The notes: generated from the sequence alone by a model not told the origin. A DNA stretch of 64,000 nucleotides from Rickettsiella endosymbiont of Miltochrista miniata (GCF_964031245.1 NZ_OZ035017.1:1333402-1397401); one strand, 5' to 3'; numbered from the stretch's first letter, positions 1 through 9,977 are shown. Made by a program: numbers and translations.

Positions 1-867
1 AAAGGTCTGCCTAAAAGTCGCCTTTATCGAATCATACGAAAGGGTGAATTACGCGTCAATAAAAAAAGAGTAAAACCAGATTATCGTCTACAAGATGGAG
101 ATATTATTCGAATCCCTCCACTACGACTTGCCCCACCTGCAACAAAAAATATTTTGAATGAAAAACTAGCTGCACTTCTTGAAAAAGCAATTATTTTTGA
201 AGACAAACATTTTTTAGCCCTCAACAAACCTAGCGGTGTTGCTGTCCATGGCGGCAGCGGGATACATTTAGGCATTATAGAGGCTTTACGTTTACTGCGA
301 CCACAATTAAAATTCTTAGAATTAGTCCACCGCTTAGATCGCGACACTTCTGGTTGCTTATTAGTAGCTAAAAAAAGTAGTGTTTTAAAAGAACTACATG
401 AGTTATTACGCTCGGGTGAGATTAAAAAGACATATATTGCTTTAGTAGCAGGACATTGGCCTAAATCGTTATTAAAAGTGGACGTTCCTTTATATAAAAA
501 TCAATTGCAATCAGGAGAGCGCATTGTACGTGTCCAAACAGAGGGTAAAAATTCCTTAACTATATTTTCCGTACAACATTATTATGCTGAATCTACCTTA
601 GTTGCAGCAATGCCTATCACTGGGCGTACGCATCAAATTCGCGTTCATGCCCAATTCGCCAAGCATCCTATCATTGGAGATGAAAAATATGGCGATAAAG
701 AAATCAATAAAAAGATGCGTCAATTAGGTTGTAAACGACTTTTCTTACATGCTAGCCAACTTGAATTTACTTTACACTCGATAGAGAAAACCATAACGCT
801 AAATGCTGAATTACCAGAAGATTTAAACCAATTTTTAAAACACTTAACCCCTTTATCTTCAGATTAG
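1..867 (+). CDS. rluC: 23S rRNA pseudouridine synthase RluC (5'-truncated by window edge)
   Basis: Isomerises uridines to pseudouridine in helix 35 of 23S rRNA (positions 955, 2504 and 2580 in E. coli). The reading frame is open from base 1, so the true start lies outside the window. The first ~45 codons visible (RLYRIIRKGELRVN...) are the C-terminal part of an S4 RNA-binding domain. The catalytic domain follows, with the signature HRLDRDTSG containing the nucleophilic Asp, then GRTHQIRVHAQF. An internal TTG at 154 could initiate but would remove the S4 domain, so I extend to the edge. It is convergent with adk, directly abutting it. Identification as RluC rather than RluD rests on the S4 linker and sequence style. 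Confidence 0.9.
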   Translation, partial: KGLPKSRLYRIIRKGELRVNKKRVKPDYRLQDGDIIRIPPLRLAPPATKNILNEKLAALLEKAIIFEDKHFLALNKPSGVAVHGGSGIHLGIIEALRLLRPQLKFLELVHRLDRDTSGCLLVAKKSSVLKELHELLRSGEIKKTYIALVAGHWPKSLLKVDVPLYKNQLQSGERIVRVQTEGKNSLTIFSVQHYYAESTLVAAMPITGRTHQIRVHAQFAKHPIIGDEKYGDKEINKKMRQLGCKRLFLHASQLEFTLHSIEKTITLNAELPEDLNQFLKHLTPLSSD

Positions 868-1536
868 TTATTTATTCATGTTTTCCTTTAAGGCTGAAAA
901 AATATGTTTGCGAACCTCTTCAACATCAGCATGACCATTAATTGAAATATAACAAGGTGCACCCGGATCACCTCGACGCTGCCACTCTTTGTAATAACAA
1001 AGTAACGGTTTGGTCTGTTGGTGATAAATGCGCAAACGTTCACGTACAGTTGCTTCGGTATCATCTTTACGTTGAATAAGATCTTCTCCCGTTACATCGT
1101 CTTTGTTCGGAATTTTTGGTGGATTATACAATGTATGATAAATACGTCCGGAAGCCGGGTGAATGCGCCGCCCACTTAGGCGTTTGACGATCTCATCATC
1201 TTCTACTTTAATCTCGATAACAAAATCAATACAAATTCCATTAGCCCTTATCGCTTCGGCCTGCGGTAAAGTGCGTGGAAACCCATCAAATAAAAAACCA
1301 TTGATACAATCTGCTTGTTGGATACGAGCTTCGACCAACTCGATAATAACTTGGTCAGAAATTAGTTGCCCCGAGTCCATTAAAGCTTTGGCTTGTAGAC
1401 CCACAGGGGTACCTTGACTCACAGCAGCACGTAACATATCTCCGGTAGAAACTTGAGGAATACGGTAGTAAATCGTTAAAAATTTTGCTTGGGTACCCTT
1501 TCCTGCCCCAGGTGCCCCTAATAAAATAATTCTCAT
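868..1536 (-). CDS. adk: Adenylate kinase
   Basis: Cytosolic enzyme catalysing ATP + AMP = 2 ADP. The 222-residue product has the P-loop GAPGAGKGT at residues 7-15, the AMP-binding motif STGDMLRAA, the DGFPRT motif and a long-type LID starting [13 protein letters not shown]. The LID lacks the four zinc-binding cysteines, as is usual in gammaproteobacteria. Length is normal for the family (about 214-222). The ATG at 1536 directly precedes the conserved RIILLGAPG start. It is monocistronic, with a 417-base non-coding stretch upstream. Confidence 0.97.
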   Translation of the reverse strand: MRIILLGAPGAGKGTQAKFLTIYYRIPQVSTGDMLRAAVSQGTPVGLQAKALMDSGQLISDQVIIELVEARIQQADCINGFLFDGFPRTLPQAEAIRANGICIDFVIEIKVEDDEIVKRLSGRRIHPASGRIYHTLYNPPKIPNKDDVTGEDLIQRKDDTEATVRERLRIYHQQTKPLLCYYKEWQRRGDPGAPCYISINGHADVEEVRKHIFSALKENMNK

Positions 1537-1953
1537 GTTCTATTTTTATCTCAAGTAAGTGTCTAAAGGTCATCCATAAAAGCCGGATTCAGACTAGCCA
1601 GAAGTCTAAAAATATGCTTTTATCAGTTTCTGATTTTTGCAGCCCCATAATAAAGGACGTACCCTCGCTGGCCCTGTAAAATAACCATGCCAAAATCAGA
1701 TCAATCTAAAAAGTTTCGAAAGAAGTCTACTATAAAAAGCGACAAAACATGTAGGGGTCTTTTCAGGAAATCTACTCAATCTACTGCTGTCGGTAAGAAC
1801 ACGTCAGAAAATATGATTTTTGGCCTGTCATAGCCCAAGACGTTTAGTAGATAGGCAATAAGATTTATTGCTGGATAATCATATCATCTGACAGTCGTCA
1901 GCATAGATTAGTTTATATTAAAGGTGTTTTTTATCTCTAACTAAGATGGCCCT
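1537..1953. other. 417-base intergenic region with small hairpins and one 48-codon ORF
   Basis: The region separates the divergent genes adk and the 1954 exonuclease and must hold both promoters. Visible structure: an AGACT/AGTCT hairpin (1591-1607), an ATCAG/CTGAT hairpin followed by TTTTT (1622-1639), and a CTGAC/GTCAG hairpin (1888-1901). A basic 48-residue ORF beginning MPKSDQSKKFRKKS runs from 1687 to 1833 on the plus strand, but it has no convincing ribosome-binding site. I do not recognise a known RNA family here; a small RNA is possible. Confidence 0.4.
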
Positions 1954-2730
1954 ATGAATACGTTTGTTTTTGATATTGAAACTGTTCCTGATGTAAAGAA
2001 TGGACGAGTTCTTTACAACTTAGATAGTGAAAAAAGCGATCGTGAAGTCGCTGAAATCATGCTAGCTAAACGCCAAGAAAAAACCGGTAATTCTGGTTTG
2101 CTTGCTCATCATTTGCAGCGTATCGTCGCTATTTCTGTCGCGTTGCGTACTAAAAATCAATTTAAAATCGGATCCCTGGGTAATCTTAATTCAGAGGAAC
2201 CTGTCCTTATAGAAGCGTTTTTCAAATGTGTGGAAAAATATTTACCTATTTTGGTTTCCTGGAATGGTAGCGGCTTCGATCTGCCTGTTTTAAACTATCG
2301 GGCATTATTATATGGAATTAGTAGTCCTAGTTATTGGAATGTAGGTAATGATGATGCCAGTTTCCGCTGGAATAATTATTTGAGCCGCTATCATTATCGT
2401 CATACGGACCTGATGGATGTTTTAGCTGCTTATCAAGGCCGTGCAAATGCTCCTTTGACGGAAATTGCTGTCATGCTAGGTTTGCCCGGAAAATTGGGTA
2501 TGGACGGTAGCCAAGTTTGGGATTATTTTTTGGATGGTAAATTAGAAGCCATTCGAAATTATTGTGAAACAGATGTGTTAAATACCTATTTAATTTATCT
2601 TCGTTTTGAATTAATACGAGGAAATTTCTCTTTTGAAACTTATCAAAAAGAGTGTGCTTATGTATGTGAAATGATTGCAGAAGAAAATAAACCCCATTTT
2701 AAACAATTTATAGAAGCATGGAAAATTTAA
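1954..2730 (+). CDS. Predicted 3'-5' exonuclease, PolB-like (DNA_pol_B_exo2 family)
   Basis: A 258-residue DEDD-superfamily nuclease. Residues D7 and E9 in FVFDIETVPD form ExoI. The stretch SWNGSGFDLPVL resembles ExoII, and the Asp in NYCETDVLNTYLIYLRF provides ExoIII. The family is known from sequence similarity to the proofreading domain of family-B polymerases; its physiological substrate is not established. The stop overlaps the rlmD start by 13 bases, so the two are probably co-transcribed. Upstream is the long intergenic region, which presumably carries the promoter. Confidence 0.85.
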   Translation: MNTFVFDIETVPDVKNGRVLYNLDSEKSDREVAEIMLAKRQEKTGNSGLLAHHLQRIVAISVALRTKNQFKIGSLGNLNSEEPVLIEAFFKCVEKYLPILVSWNGSGFDLPVLNYRALLYGISSPSYWNVGNDDASFRWNNYLSRYHYRHTDLMDVLAAYQGRANAPLTEIAVMLGLPGKLGMDGSQVWDYFLDGKLEAIRNYCETDVLNTYLIYLRFELIRGNFSFETYQKECAYVCEMIAEENKPHFKQFIEAWKI

Positions 2731-4046
2731 AAACTTTATCTGATACTACTACCCCCATTACTATTACAGGCATTTCGCATGAAGGCCGGGGCATTGCCCA
2801 CATCAATGGTAAAATTACCTTTATCGAAAATGCTTTACCTGGAGAAATCGTTCAAATCGCTTACAGAAAAAAGCGACGTTCGTATGATGAAGCGAAATCT
2901 ATTCAGATATTGAAAGCCTCAACAGATAGAATCCAACCGGGTTGTCTTCATTATGATAGTTGTGGTGGCTGCAGCCTACAGCATCTAAGTAACCAAGCTC
3001 AGCTGCAACACAAAGAAAAAACCCTCGTTGATCAACTCAGCCATTTTACTGCAATTAAGCCTAAATCATTATTACCTCCACTAACCGGCCCAAGCTGGGG
3101 CTATCGTCGGCGGGCGCGTCTAGGCGTTAAATACGTAGCCAAAAAGCAGGCTGTGTTGGTTGGCTTCCGTGAAAAAAATGGACGTTATCTCGCACAATTG
3201 CAAACTTGCAAAACGTTAGACCCAAGAGTTGGTCAGCTTTTAGTCCCTTTGCAGCAACTTATTCATAAATTAAATGCCTTTCAAGCTATTCCACAAATTG
3301 AAGTGGCACTCGGTGATGAGATACTAGGCTTGGTTTTTCGACATCTCGTCCCTTTAGAGATCTCGGATCAAATACAACTCAAGACCTTTGCCGAACAGCA
3401 TCATATACAACTTTACCTGCAGCCTGGCAATGAAAGTAGTACTCACTGTATTTGGCCAGAAGATCCTAAATTGCTAAGTTATCGTTTGGAAAATAAGGGT
3501 TATCTGCCTTTAGAACTCTTATTTGAACCTAAACATTTTGTCCAGATTAACGCGGACATCAACCAGGCGATGATCCATCAAGCTATGGAGTTGCTCTCAC
3601 CTAATTTCAGCGATCGGATATTGGATTTATTCTGCGGATTAGGTAATTTTAGCTTACCCCTTGCCACCCGATGCCAATTCGTCGTAGGCGTTGAGGGATA
3701 TGCTGAACTCGTGGAACGGGCAAAAGCCAATGCTAGACACAATGCAATTAACAATACACAATTTTATACCGCTGATTTAACAGCCTCTATACTAAAAGAA
3801 ACTTGGGCTCAACAAACTTTCAATAAAATTCTATTGGATCCACCCCGCTCTGGAGCTTTGGAGATCATTTCGCAAATTGCAGACTGGAATGTTGAGCGTA
3901 TCGTGTATGTATCCTGTAATCCTGCTAGTCTTGCTAGAGATGCCGGAGAATTAGTAAAACAAGGTTATAGCTTAGAACAAGCTGGAATAATGGATATGTT
4001 CCCGCAAACTCATCATAGCGAAGCAATTTGTTTATTTACTAAATAG
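2718..4046 (+). CDS. rlmD: 23S rRNA (uracil-1939-C5)-methyltransferase RlmD
   Basis: Methylates U1939 of 23S rRNA using S-adenosylmethionine. The 442-residue protein has an N-terminal TRAM RNA-binding domain (about 10-65). An iron-sulfur ligand cluster follows: C76, C82, C85 and C164. The C-terminal Rossmann methyltransferase domain has DLFCGLGNFSLPLA for SAM binding, and YVSCNPASLARD contains the catalytic Cys. Length matches the family (about 433). The gene overlaps the preceding exonuclease, and dacB starts six bases after its stop, giving a compact three-gene run. Confidence 0.95.
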   Translation: MENLKTLSDTTTPITITGISHEGRGIAHINGKITFIENALPGEIVQIAYRKKRRSYDEAKSIQILKASTDRIQPGCLHYDSCGGCSLQHLSNQAQLQHKEKTLVDQLSHFTAIKPKSLLPPLTGPSWGYRRRARLGVKYVAKKQAVLVGFREKNGRYLAQLQTCKTLDPRVGQLLVPLQQLIHKLNAFQAIPQIEVALGDEILGLVFRHLVPLEISDQIQLKTFAEQHHIQLYLQPGNESSTHCIWPEDPKLLSYRLENKGYLPLELLFEPKHFVQINADINQAMIHQAMELLSPNFSDRILDLFCGLGNFSLPLATRCQFVVGVEGYAELVERAKANARHNAINNTQFYTADLTASILKETWAQQTFNKILLDPPRSGALEIISQIADWNVERIVYVSCNPASLARDAGELVKQGYSLEQAGIMDMFPQTHHSEAICLFTK

Positions 4047-4051
4047 GTTGT

Positions 4052-5548
4052 ATGAATAAACTAAATCGTGCATTTCTTAAGAATTTCTGGTTTTTGATAG
4101 GAATATTTTCCAGTACGCTCTTATTAATGAGTCCGATGAAAAGTTTTGCCTATTATGATGAAAATGGCCAGGATGCCTCCCTTACATCCATTCAGCAAAA
4201 CCTAAATAATATATTAAGTCATTTTAAAGGCTTTAACACCGGTGTTTCCATACAGTCTCTATCAACAGGAAGAGTACTCTACCAATATAATGCCAATCGC
4301 GGCTTTGTCCCTGCTAGCACCTTAAAATTATTTACCGGAATTGCCGCTTTAGATTATTTAGGGCCTCATTTTCAATTCAAAACTCGCTTTTTAACCAACC
4401 CCGGCGCTCTGATTCGTAATGGGGTTTTAACCGGAAATTTGTATATAAAATTTAGCGGGGATCCTTATTTAACACTCGATGATCTCAAGGACATGTTGGA
4501 GACATTAAATGAGCAACATATAAATAAAATTCAAGGCAATATCGTCATTGATGATACAGTCATTGATCGTAGCACCTGGCCTCCAGGACGTGTTATAGAC
4601 GATAGGATTTTCTGCTATGCTGCCCCAGTAACCGCTACTATAATCAATCGCAATTGTTTTAGTCTTAGCGTTAAAGCCAATCAACATTTATTACATCCTA
4701 CCGTCACTAAAAGTAATAGCAATTTGGGTATAGTTATCGACAACCAAGCAGTTACCAAGCGTTTAAGACAAGGAAGTTATTCCCTAGACTTAAAGCCTAA
4801 TGCTGCCAGCAAAAATCACTATACCTTAAGAGGATATCTTTCCCCAAAGATGGGGCCTTTGTCATTCGCAGTCGCTTTACAAAATCCGAATTTGGCAACC
4901 TATGATATCGTGGCTGGATTATTGAGAAGATACTCTATCCGCTATTCAAATTTAGTCTATGGAAAGACCCCACCTCTCGCCAAGACTTTAGCCGAAAACA
5001 GCTCCCCCGAACTTGCTTTTTTAATAAAAAATATGTTAAAAAAGTCAGATAATCTTATTGCAGATAGTTTATTAAAAAAACTAGGGGAAAAGTACTTTTC
5101 AGTGCAAGGTAGTTGGAAAACCGGTCGAAATGCTGTTCAGGCTATTCTTGCCAACAAAACAGATATTGATTTCAAACATCTGGTGATGGTCGATGGCTCT
5201 GGTCTATCTCGTAACAATATAGTCACGCCCAATGCCTTCGTTAAATTATTAAATTTCGCTTATACACAATTACCCGATAGCGATTTACTTTTTGAGTCAT
5301 TACCACGATCAGGGATAGATGGTACCTTAAAACATCGTCTGGGGGGTCCTTCATTGGGTAGAATACATGCTAAAACAGGAAGCATGCATGGAATAAGCAG
5401 CTTAGCTGGTTATGTTCGAACTGCTAATAATCAAGTTCTGGCTTTTTCTATTTTAATTAATGATCCTGTTCCTGGTAAAAATAATCAAGGAGGTTATCGC
5501 TTATTAGAAAATCGAATTTGTGAGTTTTTGGCTAGAAGTTATATATAA
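4052..5548 (+). CDS. dacB: D-alanyl-D-alanine carboxypeptidase/endopeptidase PBP4
   Basis: Periplasmic class C penicillin-binding protein that trims pentapeptides and cleaves peptidoglycan cross-links. An N-terminal hydrophobic segment (about 12-33, ending MKSFA) looks like a signal peptide. The active-site SxxK is S89-T-L-K92, the second motif is SDN in KKSDNLIADSLL, and the third is KTG in HAKTGSMHGISS. At 498 residues it has the usual insert of the peptidase S13 family. It follows rlmD by five bases. Confidence 0.94.
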   Translation: MNKLNRAFLKNFWFLIGIFSSTLLLMSPMKSFAYYDENGQDASLTSIQQNLNNILSHFKGFNTGVSIQSLSTGRVLYQYNANRGFVPASTLKLFTGIAALDYLGPHFQFKTRFLTNPGALIRNGVLTGNLYIKFSGDPYLTLDDLKDMLETLNEQHINKIQGNIVIDDTVIDRSTWPPGRVIDDRIFCYAAPVTATIINRNCFSLSVKANQHLLHPTVTKSNSNLGIVIDNQAVTKRLRQGSYSLDLKPNAASKNHYTLRGYLSPKMGPLSFAVALQNPNLATYDIVAGLLRRYSIRYSNLVYGKTPPLAKTLAENSSPELAFLIKNMLKKSDNLIADSLLKKLGEKYFSVQGSWKTGRNAVQAILANKTDIDFKHLVMVDGSGLSRNNIVTPNAFVKLLNFAYTQLPDSDLLFESLPRSGIDGTLKHRLGGPSLGRIHAKTGSMHGISSLAGYVRTANNQVLAFSILINDPVPGKNNQGGYRLLENRICEFLARSYI

Positions 5549-5642
5549 AATAAACATTAGCCCAAAAAAAATTTATACAAATAAGTTATTTGATTTTTCT
5601 AATTTTTTTAGAGCTACAAACTAAAAATAAGGATAATTGAAA

Positions 5643-7853
5643 ATGGTTAAAATAAAAAATTCGCTCTACTTAAATAATGACGGCAGTATTAATTTAGAAA
5701 CATGGCTACACCATGCTGCCATGCAACGTAGTCAAGAAGATTTCAAATTGATTCGACAAGCTTCCATTTTAAGTCAAATTGTAGGGGAAGCAAAAACAAC
5801 GCCCACACATGTCTCTTGCTTACAACAAGGCCTCACTATGGCCGAGATTCTGTTAGATCTACATTTAGATAAAGAGACTATTGCGGCTTCATTAATTTAT
5901 AGTTGCGTAAATTATGCTGAACTCTGCTTAGAAACGGTCTATGAACATCTAGGGCCGAATGTGGCTAAAATTATCGAAGGCGCTAAACAAATGAACGCCA
6001 TTCGTATTGCCAGTACTGCCGCTAATCTACATCAAACGCAATTAGAAAATATTCGAAAAATGCTACTTGCCATGGTGGAAGATATGCGAGTTGTCCTCAT
6101 TAAACTCGCCGAACGTACTGCTACTATGCGTACACTAGATATGTTGGATCGAAAAGCGAGTCAAGTCTACGCACGTGAAACTCTGGATATTTACGCTCCT
6201 TTAGCTAATCGTCTTGGTGTAGGTCAACTGCAATGGGAACTGGAAGATCTGTCTTTACATTATCTAGAACCGAAAATATACGCACAGATCGCGCAACTTC
6301 TTCAAGAACGATTGATCGATCGTGAATCCTATGTACAAATTATTTTAACTCAACTACGAAAAATTTTAGATCATGCTCAGCTACATAACTTTGAAATATA
6401 TGGACGCGTAAAACATATTCATAGTATTTACAGAAAGATGCAACAAAAAAAATTAAAATTTGAAGAACTATATGACCTAAATGCCATCCGCATTTTGGTC
6501 AATACTGTTAAAGATTGCTACAATGTTTTAAGTATTGTTCATAGCTTATGGGCACCTGTATCAGGACAGTTCGATGATTATATCGCGACACCAAAATCCA
6601 ATGGTTATCGTTCTATTCACACAGCTGTTTTAGGTCCTGATCAAAAAATACTTGAAATCCAAATTCGCACTCATCAAATGCACCAAGAATCTGAGCATGG
6701 TTTAGCAGCGCATTGGCAATACAAAGAAACTGCTCAACAACAAAAAGAAAGTTATCAAACAAAAATCGCATGGCTTCGACAAGTATTAGAGTGGCAAAAG
6801 GAATTAGTAAAACGTGGCAAAGCTACGGTACCGGGGCTCACGACTGTTTTAGATGATCGCGTGTATGTATTTACACCTAATGGAGATATCCTTGATCTGC
6901 CGAAAGGTTCAACACCTTTGGACTTTGCTTATCATATTCATAGTGAAGTCGGACATCGTTGCCGAGGAGCAAAAATTAATGGCGCTATTGTTCCATTAAC
7001 TTATCAATTAAAAATTGGTGAACAAATCGAAATCCTTACTGCAAAACAAGGAAATCCGAGCTTAGATTGGTTAAATCCAAATTTAGGATATTTATACACC
7101 GCTCGTGCTAAAGCAAAAGCCCATCATTGGTTTAAAACTCAAGATTATGAAAAACATTTACTCCATGGCGAAGATTTGTTTAATAAAGAGATTCAACGCT
7201 TAGGATTAACGACGCTCGATCCTGAGAAGTTAGCGCACAAACTTCATTTTAAAACCAAAAAAGAAATGATTGCCGCATTAGGCAGTGGTGATTTACGGCT
7301 TGCTCAACTTTTAAATGCGATACAATCGCAAGAAAAACAATTAGCCTCAAGCTTGGTCCAACCTGAAATTTTATTAGGTAAACCTCGTAGTAGCTTACCA
7401 GAAGGGATTAGCATAGCCGGCGTTACTGACTTGTTAACCCAAACTGCAGGCTGTTGCAAACCTGTTCCAGGTGATCCCATCCGAGGATTCATTACTCAAA
7501 GTCGTGGCATAGTTTTGCATCGTGATGATTGCATGCATTTACTCAATCTCGAACCAGAAAAACAAAATCGCTTAGTAGATGCTGATTGGGGAGTAGCCGT
7601 TAGTCAAGTGTATCCAGTCGATATCTGCGTCGAAGCATACAATCGACCTGGTTTACTGCGTGATGTATCTACGCTCATCGCTAATGAAAAATTAAATTTA
7701 GTCGCATTAACTTTAGCCAGTGATAAACCTGATCCCAAGGCACATATTAAACTAACTGTTGAAATACCCAGCTTACTCTCACTTGGCAAAGTCTTGGATC
7801 GCATCAAGCAAGTGCCTAATGTGATTGATGTCAGAAGACAAATCATAAGTTAA
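5643..7853 (+). CDS. relA: GTP pyrophosphokinase RelA ((p)ppGpp synthetase I)
   Basis: Ribosome-associated stringent-response enzyme making (p)ppGpp from GTP/GDP and ATP. I chose the ATG at 5643 because AAGGA lies nine bases upstream; a TTG two codons earlier is less likely. The order is a degenerate HD domain, a synthetase domain (GRVKHIHSIYRKM, QFDDYIATPKSNGYRSIH), a TGS domain (about 415-475) and a C-terminal ACT domain. The hydrolase HD pair is missing (SLIYSCVNYAEL where SpoT has a HD motif), and QFDD matches the acidic triad of synthetase-only RelA. This therefore looks like a RelA, not a bifunctional SpoT. Confidence 0.93.
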   Translation: MVKIKNSLYLNNDGSINLETWLHHAAMQRSQEDFKLIRQASILSQIVGEAKTTPTHVSCLQQGLTMAEILLDLHLDKETIAASLIYSCVNYAELCLETVYEHLGPNVAKIIEGAKQMNAIRIASTAANLHQTQLENIRKMLLAMVEDMRVVLIKLAERTATMRTLDMLDRKASQVYARETLDIYAPLANRLGVGQLQWELEDLSLHYLEPKIYAQIAQLLQERLIDRESYVQIILTQLRKILDHAQLHNFEIYGRVKHIHSIYRKMQQKKLKFEELYDLNAIRILVNTVKDCYNVLSIVHSLWAPVSGQFDDYIATPKSNGYRSIHTAVLGPDQKILEIQIRTHQMHQESEHGLAAHWQYKETAQQQKESYQTKIAWLRQVLEWQKELVKRGKATVPGLTTVLDDRVYVFTPNGDILDLPKGSTPLDFAYHIHSEVGHRCRGAKINGAIVPLTYQLKIGEQIEILTAKQGNPSLDWLNPNLGYLYTARAKAKAHHWFKTQDYEKHLLHGEDLFNKEIQRLGLTTLDPEKLAHKLHFKTKKEMIAALGSGDLRLAQLLNAIQSQEKQLASSLVQPEILLGKPRSSLPEGISIAGVTDLLTQTAGCCKPVPGDPIRGFITQSRGIVLHRDDCMHLLNLEPEKQNRLVDADWGVAVSQVYPVDICVEAYNRPGLLRDVSTLIANEKLNLVALTLASDKPDPKAHIKLTVEIPSLLSLGKVLDRIKQVPNVIDVRRQIIS

Positions 7854-7884
7854 ACTTGTCTATTCGACATTGGATTGATGATAT

Positions 7885-9078
7885 ATGAATGAAGAAACAA
7901 TTTATAGCATTTCTGAACTCAATCAAATGGTTCAAGATCTATTAGAAGATGCATTTTTACCTATTTGGGTAGAAGGTGAAATTTCTAATTTTGCAAGTCC
8001 TAGTTCTGGCCATTGGTATTTTTCTTTGAAAGATGAAAATGCTCAAGTACGCTGTGCGCTTTTCAATGGTCGGCAACGTTACAAAGACAGTCAACCAAAA
8101 AATGGTATGCAGATTTTAGCTCGGGCCAAAATTTCCTTGTATCCAACGCGTGGAGAGTTTCAATTAATCATCGATCAATTTGAATCCGCGGGCGAAGGAG
8201 CTTTACGTAAAGCGTTTGAAAAATTAAAAAATCAACTTGCAGCAGAAGGTTTATTTGATCCACAACATAAAAAACCCTTACCTAAGTTTCCTAATACAAT
8301 AGGCGTCATTAGTTCAGATACCGGTGCTGCGCTGCGCGATATCTGCATTGTTCTTAAGCATCGTTTTCCGGCTATTAACATCATTGTATACCCCTCTTTA
8401 GTTCAAGGAAAAAATGCTTCAACACAAATTGTTCGACAAATAAACACCGCAAATCAACGTAACGAATGTGACGTTTTAATTTTGGCTCGAGGTGGCGGAT
8501 CGTTGGAAGATTTATGGCCTTTTAATGAAGAAGACGTAGCGAGAGCAATTTTTAAAAGTGAATTACCGCTTATAAGTGCTATTGGACATGAAACAGATTT
8601 TACTATTGCCGATTTTGTTGCTGATATGCGTGCGGCAACACCTACTATGGCCGCACAATTAGCGAGTCCCGATGGATATGAATACCAACAACAATTAGAT
8701 AAAACCTATCAGCGCCTAATTAAAACTATCCAATATATATTAAGAAGCTATCAGCAAAACCTAGAAAATCTAGCTAAACGTTTACGCCATCCTCAACAGC
8801 GATTACAAGATGGATTTCAGCATTGTGATGAATTAACGCAACGCCTCAATTTAAGTGTAAAAAACCAATTACAAATACGTCAGCAAAAGCTCTTAGGTTT
8901 ATCTCGCACACTGCAAGCCATCAGTCCTTTAGCCAGCTTAGCACGCGGTTATGCGATTGTAAGTGATGCAACGAGTAAAAAAATTCTGCGCGATAGCAAG
9001 GAAGTAAAATCAGGCCAGGAAATTATTACCAAACTAGCCAAGGGCGAATTACTTTGTGAGGTCAAAGCAAAGCTCTAA
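7885..9078 (+). CDS. xseA: Exodeoxyribonuclease VII large subunit
   Basis: Catalytic subunit of the bidirectional single-strand DNA exonuclease ExoVII. The 397-residue protein opens with an OB-fold (about 1-100, containing WVEGEISNF and SSGHWYFSLKD). The catalytic core follows with LARGGGSLEDLWPFN and IGHETDFTIADFVADMRAATPT. A long coiled-coil region (about 270-345) ends the protein. This is slightly shorter than the E. coli protein (456). The small subunit xseB is not next to it in this window. Confidence 0.94.
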   Translation: MNEETIYSISELNQMVQDLLEDAFLPIWVEGEISNFASPSSGHWYFSLKDENAQVRCALFNGRQRYKDSQPKNGMQILARAKISLYPTRGEFQLIIDQFESAGEGALRKAFEKLKNQLAAEGLFDPQHKKPLPKFPNTIGVISSDTGAALRDICIVLKHRFPAINIIVYPSLVQGKNASTQIVRQINTANQRNECDVLILARGGGSLEDLWPFNEEDVARAIFKSELPLISAIGHETDFTIADFVADMRAATPTMAAQLASPDGYEYQQQLDKTYQRLIKTIQYILRSYQQNLENLAKRLRHPQQRLQDGFQHCDELTQRLNLSVKNQLQIRQQKLLGLSRTLQAISPLASLARGYAIVSDATSKKILRDSKEVKSGQEIITKLAKGELLCEVKAKL

Positions 9079-9153
9079 ATAACAAGCATCGATAGAATTC
9101 GCTGCCAAAAAATTATTAAACTATTTAATTAAATTAATAATATCTAATAAAAA

Positions 9154-9942
9154 CTAACTTATCATGCAACGGAACGCTTTAGTTATTTCGGGAACTTCGA
9201 TTTCTTTTGTAGGGTTACTAAATTCATCTGTACTGCAAGCAATAAAGTATGAAAAATCTCTTCGAGTATTGGTAACCTTTGTAAACTGTTGATCAGAATT
9301 GAGATGCATAAGTACTTCTGTTGGTTGAAGCATATAAGTTTGTTCAATCAGTTTTTCGATTTCGCTACTTAAGCTATCATCAGAAAATATTTTTGGAGTG
9401 CCCGATTCTTCCGAGTAACAACGTTGATACCATGGATCATAGAAAAGAGTTTCTATTTCACCATCTTTTTTCCTTTGCGTAAAACGCATTAAAGTGTGAC
9501 TCCAATTTCTTAATGAACATATCTCGACAGTAATATTATTTCCAGAATAGTTTCTTAAGTTTTGTTTTGCCAGCTCAAACGCTACAGAACACAATCCGTC
9601 ACCGGTACATTTTTTATCCTCAAGTATAATTTGAGCATGCTGCAAGTAGTATTCACGAATTTCATCCATCTCTAATTTTTTTAATGCCTGCACGTCGTTT
9701 TTATCTCCTGGGGAAAAATATATTAACCCTGCTGTTGTTCCGCCTAGAAGAGCATATTTTCCCAACTTATTTTCTTGATCACTTATTATTTGCTGCGCTT
9801 GCGATAGTTGATGTTGAGTTTTTAACTCTGGACCATTGATGATATCCAGATTTTTATTTTGAAGCTCATTATCTACTTGTGCAATAAAATCGTTCAGTGT
9901 TATATCAGAACGGATACGAAACAGTGAATTAGAATTTTTCAT
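9154..9942 (-). CDS. Hypothetical protein with possible papain-like Cys-His-Asp triad; candidate effector
   Basis: The 262-residue protein is not recognised as a named family. It has no signal peptide; a short Gly-rich hydrophobic patch (about 61-76) precedes the central domain. The spacing C118 (GDGLCSVAFELA at a helix start), H149 (NWSHTLMRF at a strand) and D169 (LFYDPWYQ) resembles papain-fold or Tox-PL-type protease/deamidase domains, where a Cys-helix, His-strand and Asp-Pro occur in this order. Function is inference only. It lies alone on the minus strand between xseA and topA, and AT-rich sequence flanks it. In Legionellales such solitary genes are often Dot/Icm effectors, but no secretion signal was verified. 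Confidence 0.6.
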   Translation of the reverse strand: MKNSNSLFRIRSDITLNDFIAQVDNELQNKNLDIINGPELKTQHQLSQAQQIISDQENKLGKYALLGGTTAGLIYFSPGDKNDVQALKKLEMDEIREYYLQHAQIILEDKKCTGDGLCSVAFELAKQNLRNYSGNNITVEICSLRNWSHTLMRFTQRKKDGEIETLFYDPWYQRCYSEESGTPKIFSDDSLSSEIEKLIEQTYMLQPTEVLMHLNSDQQFTKVTNTRRDFSYFIACSTDEFSNPTKEIEVPEITKAFRCMIS

Positions 9943-9977
9943 TTATTATTCCTTTACATAAAAAGGAATCATAGCAG

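Noticed and set aside
1537-1953. 6S RNA, SRP RNA or RNase P RNA in the adk intergenic region
   Set aside because: No conserved core motif of those families was found by eye.
5637-7853. SpoT (bifunctional hydrolase) identity for the 5643 gene
   Set aside because: The HD hydrolase residues are missing and the synthetase motif QFDD is of RelA type.
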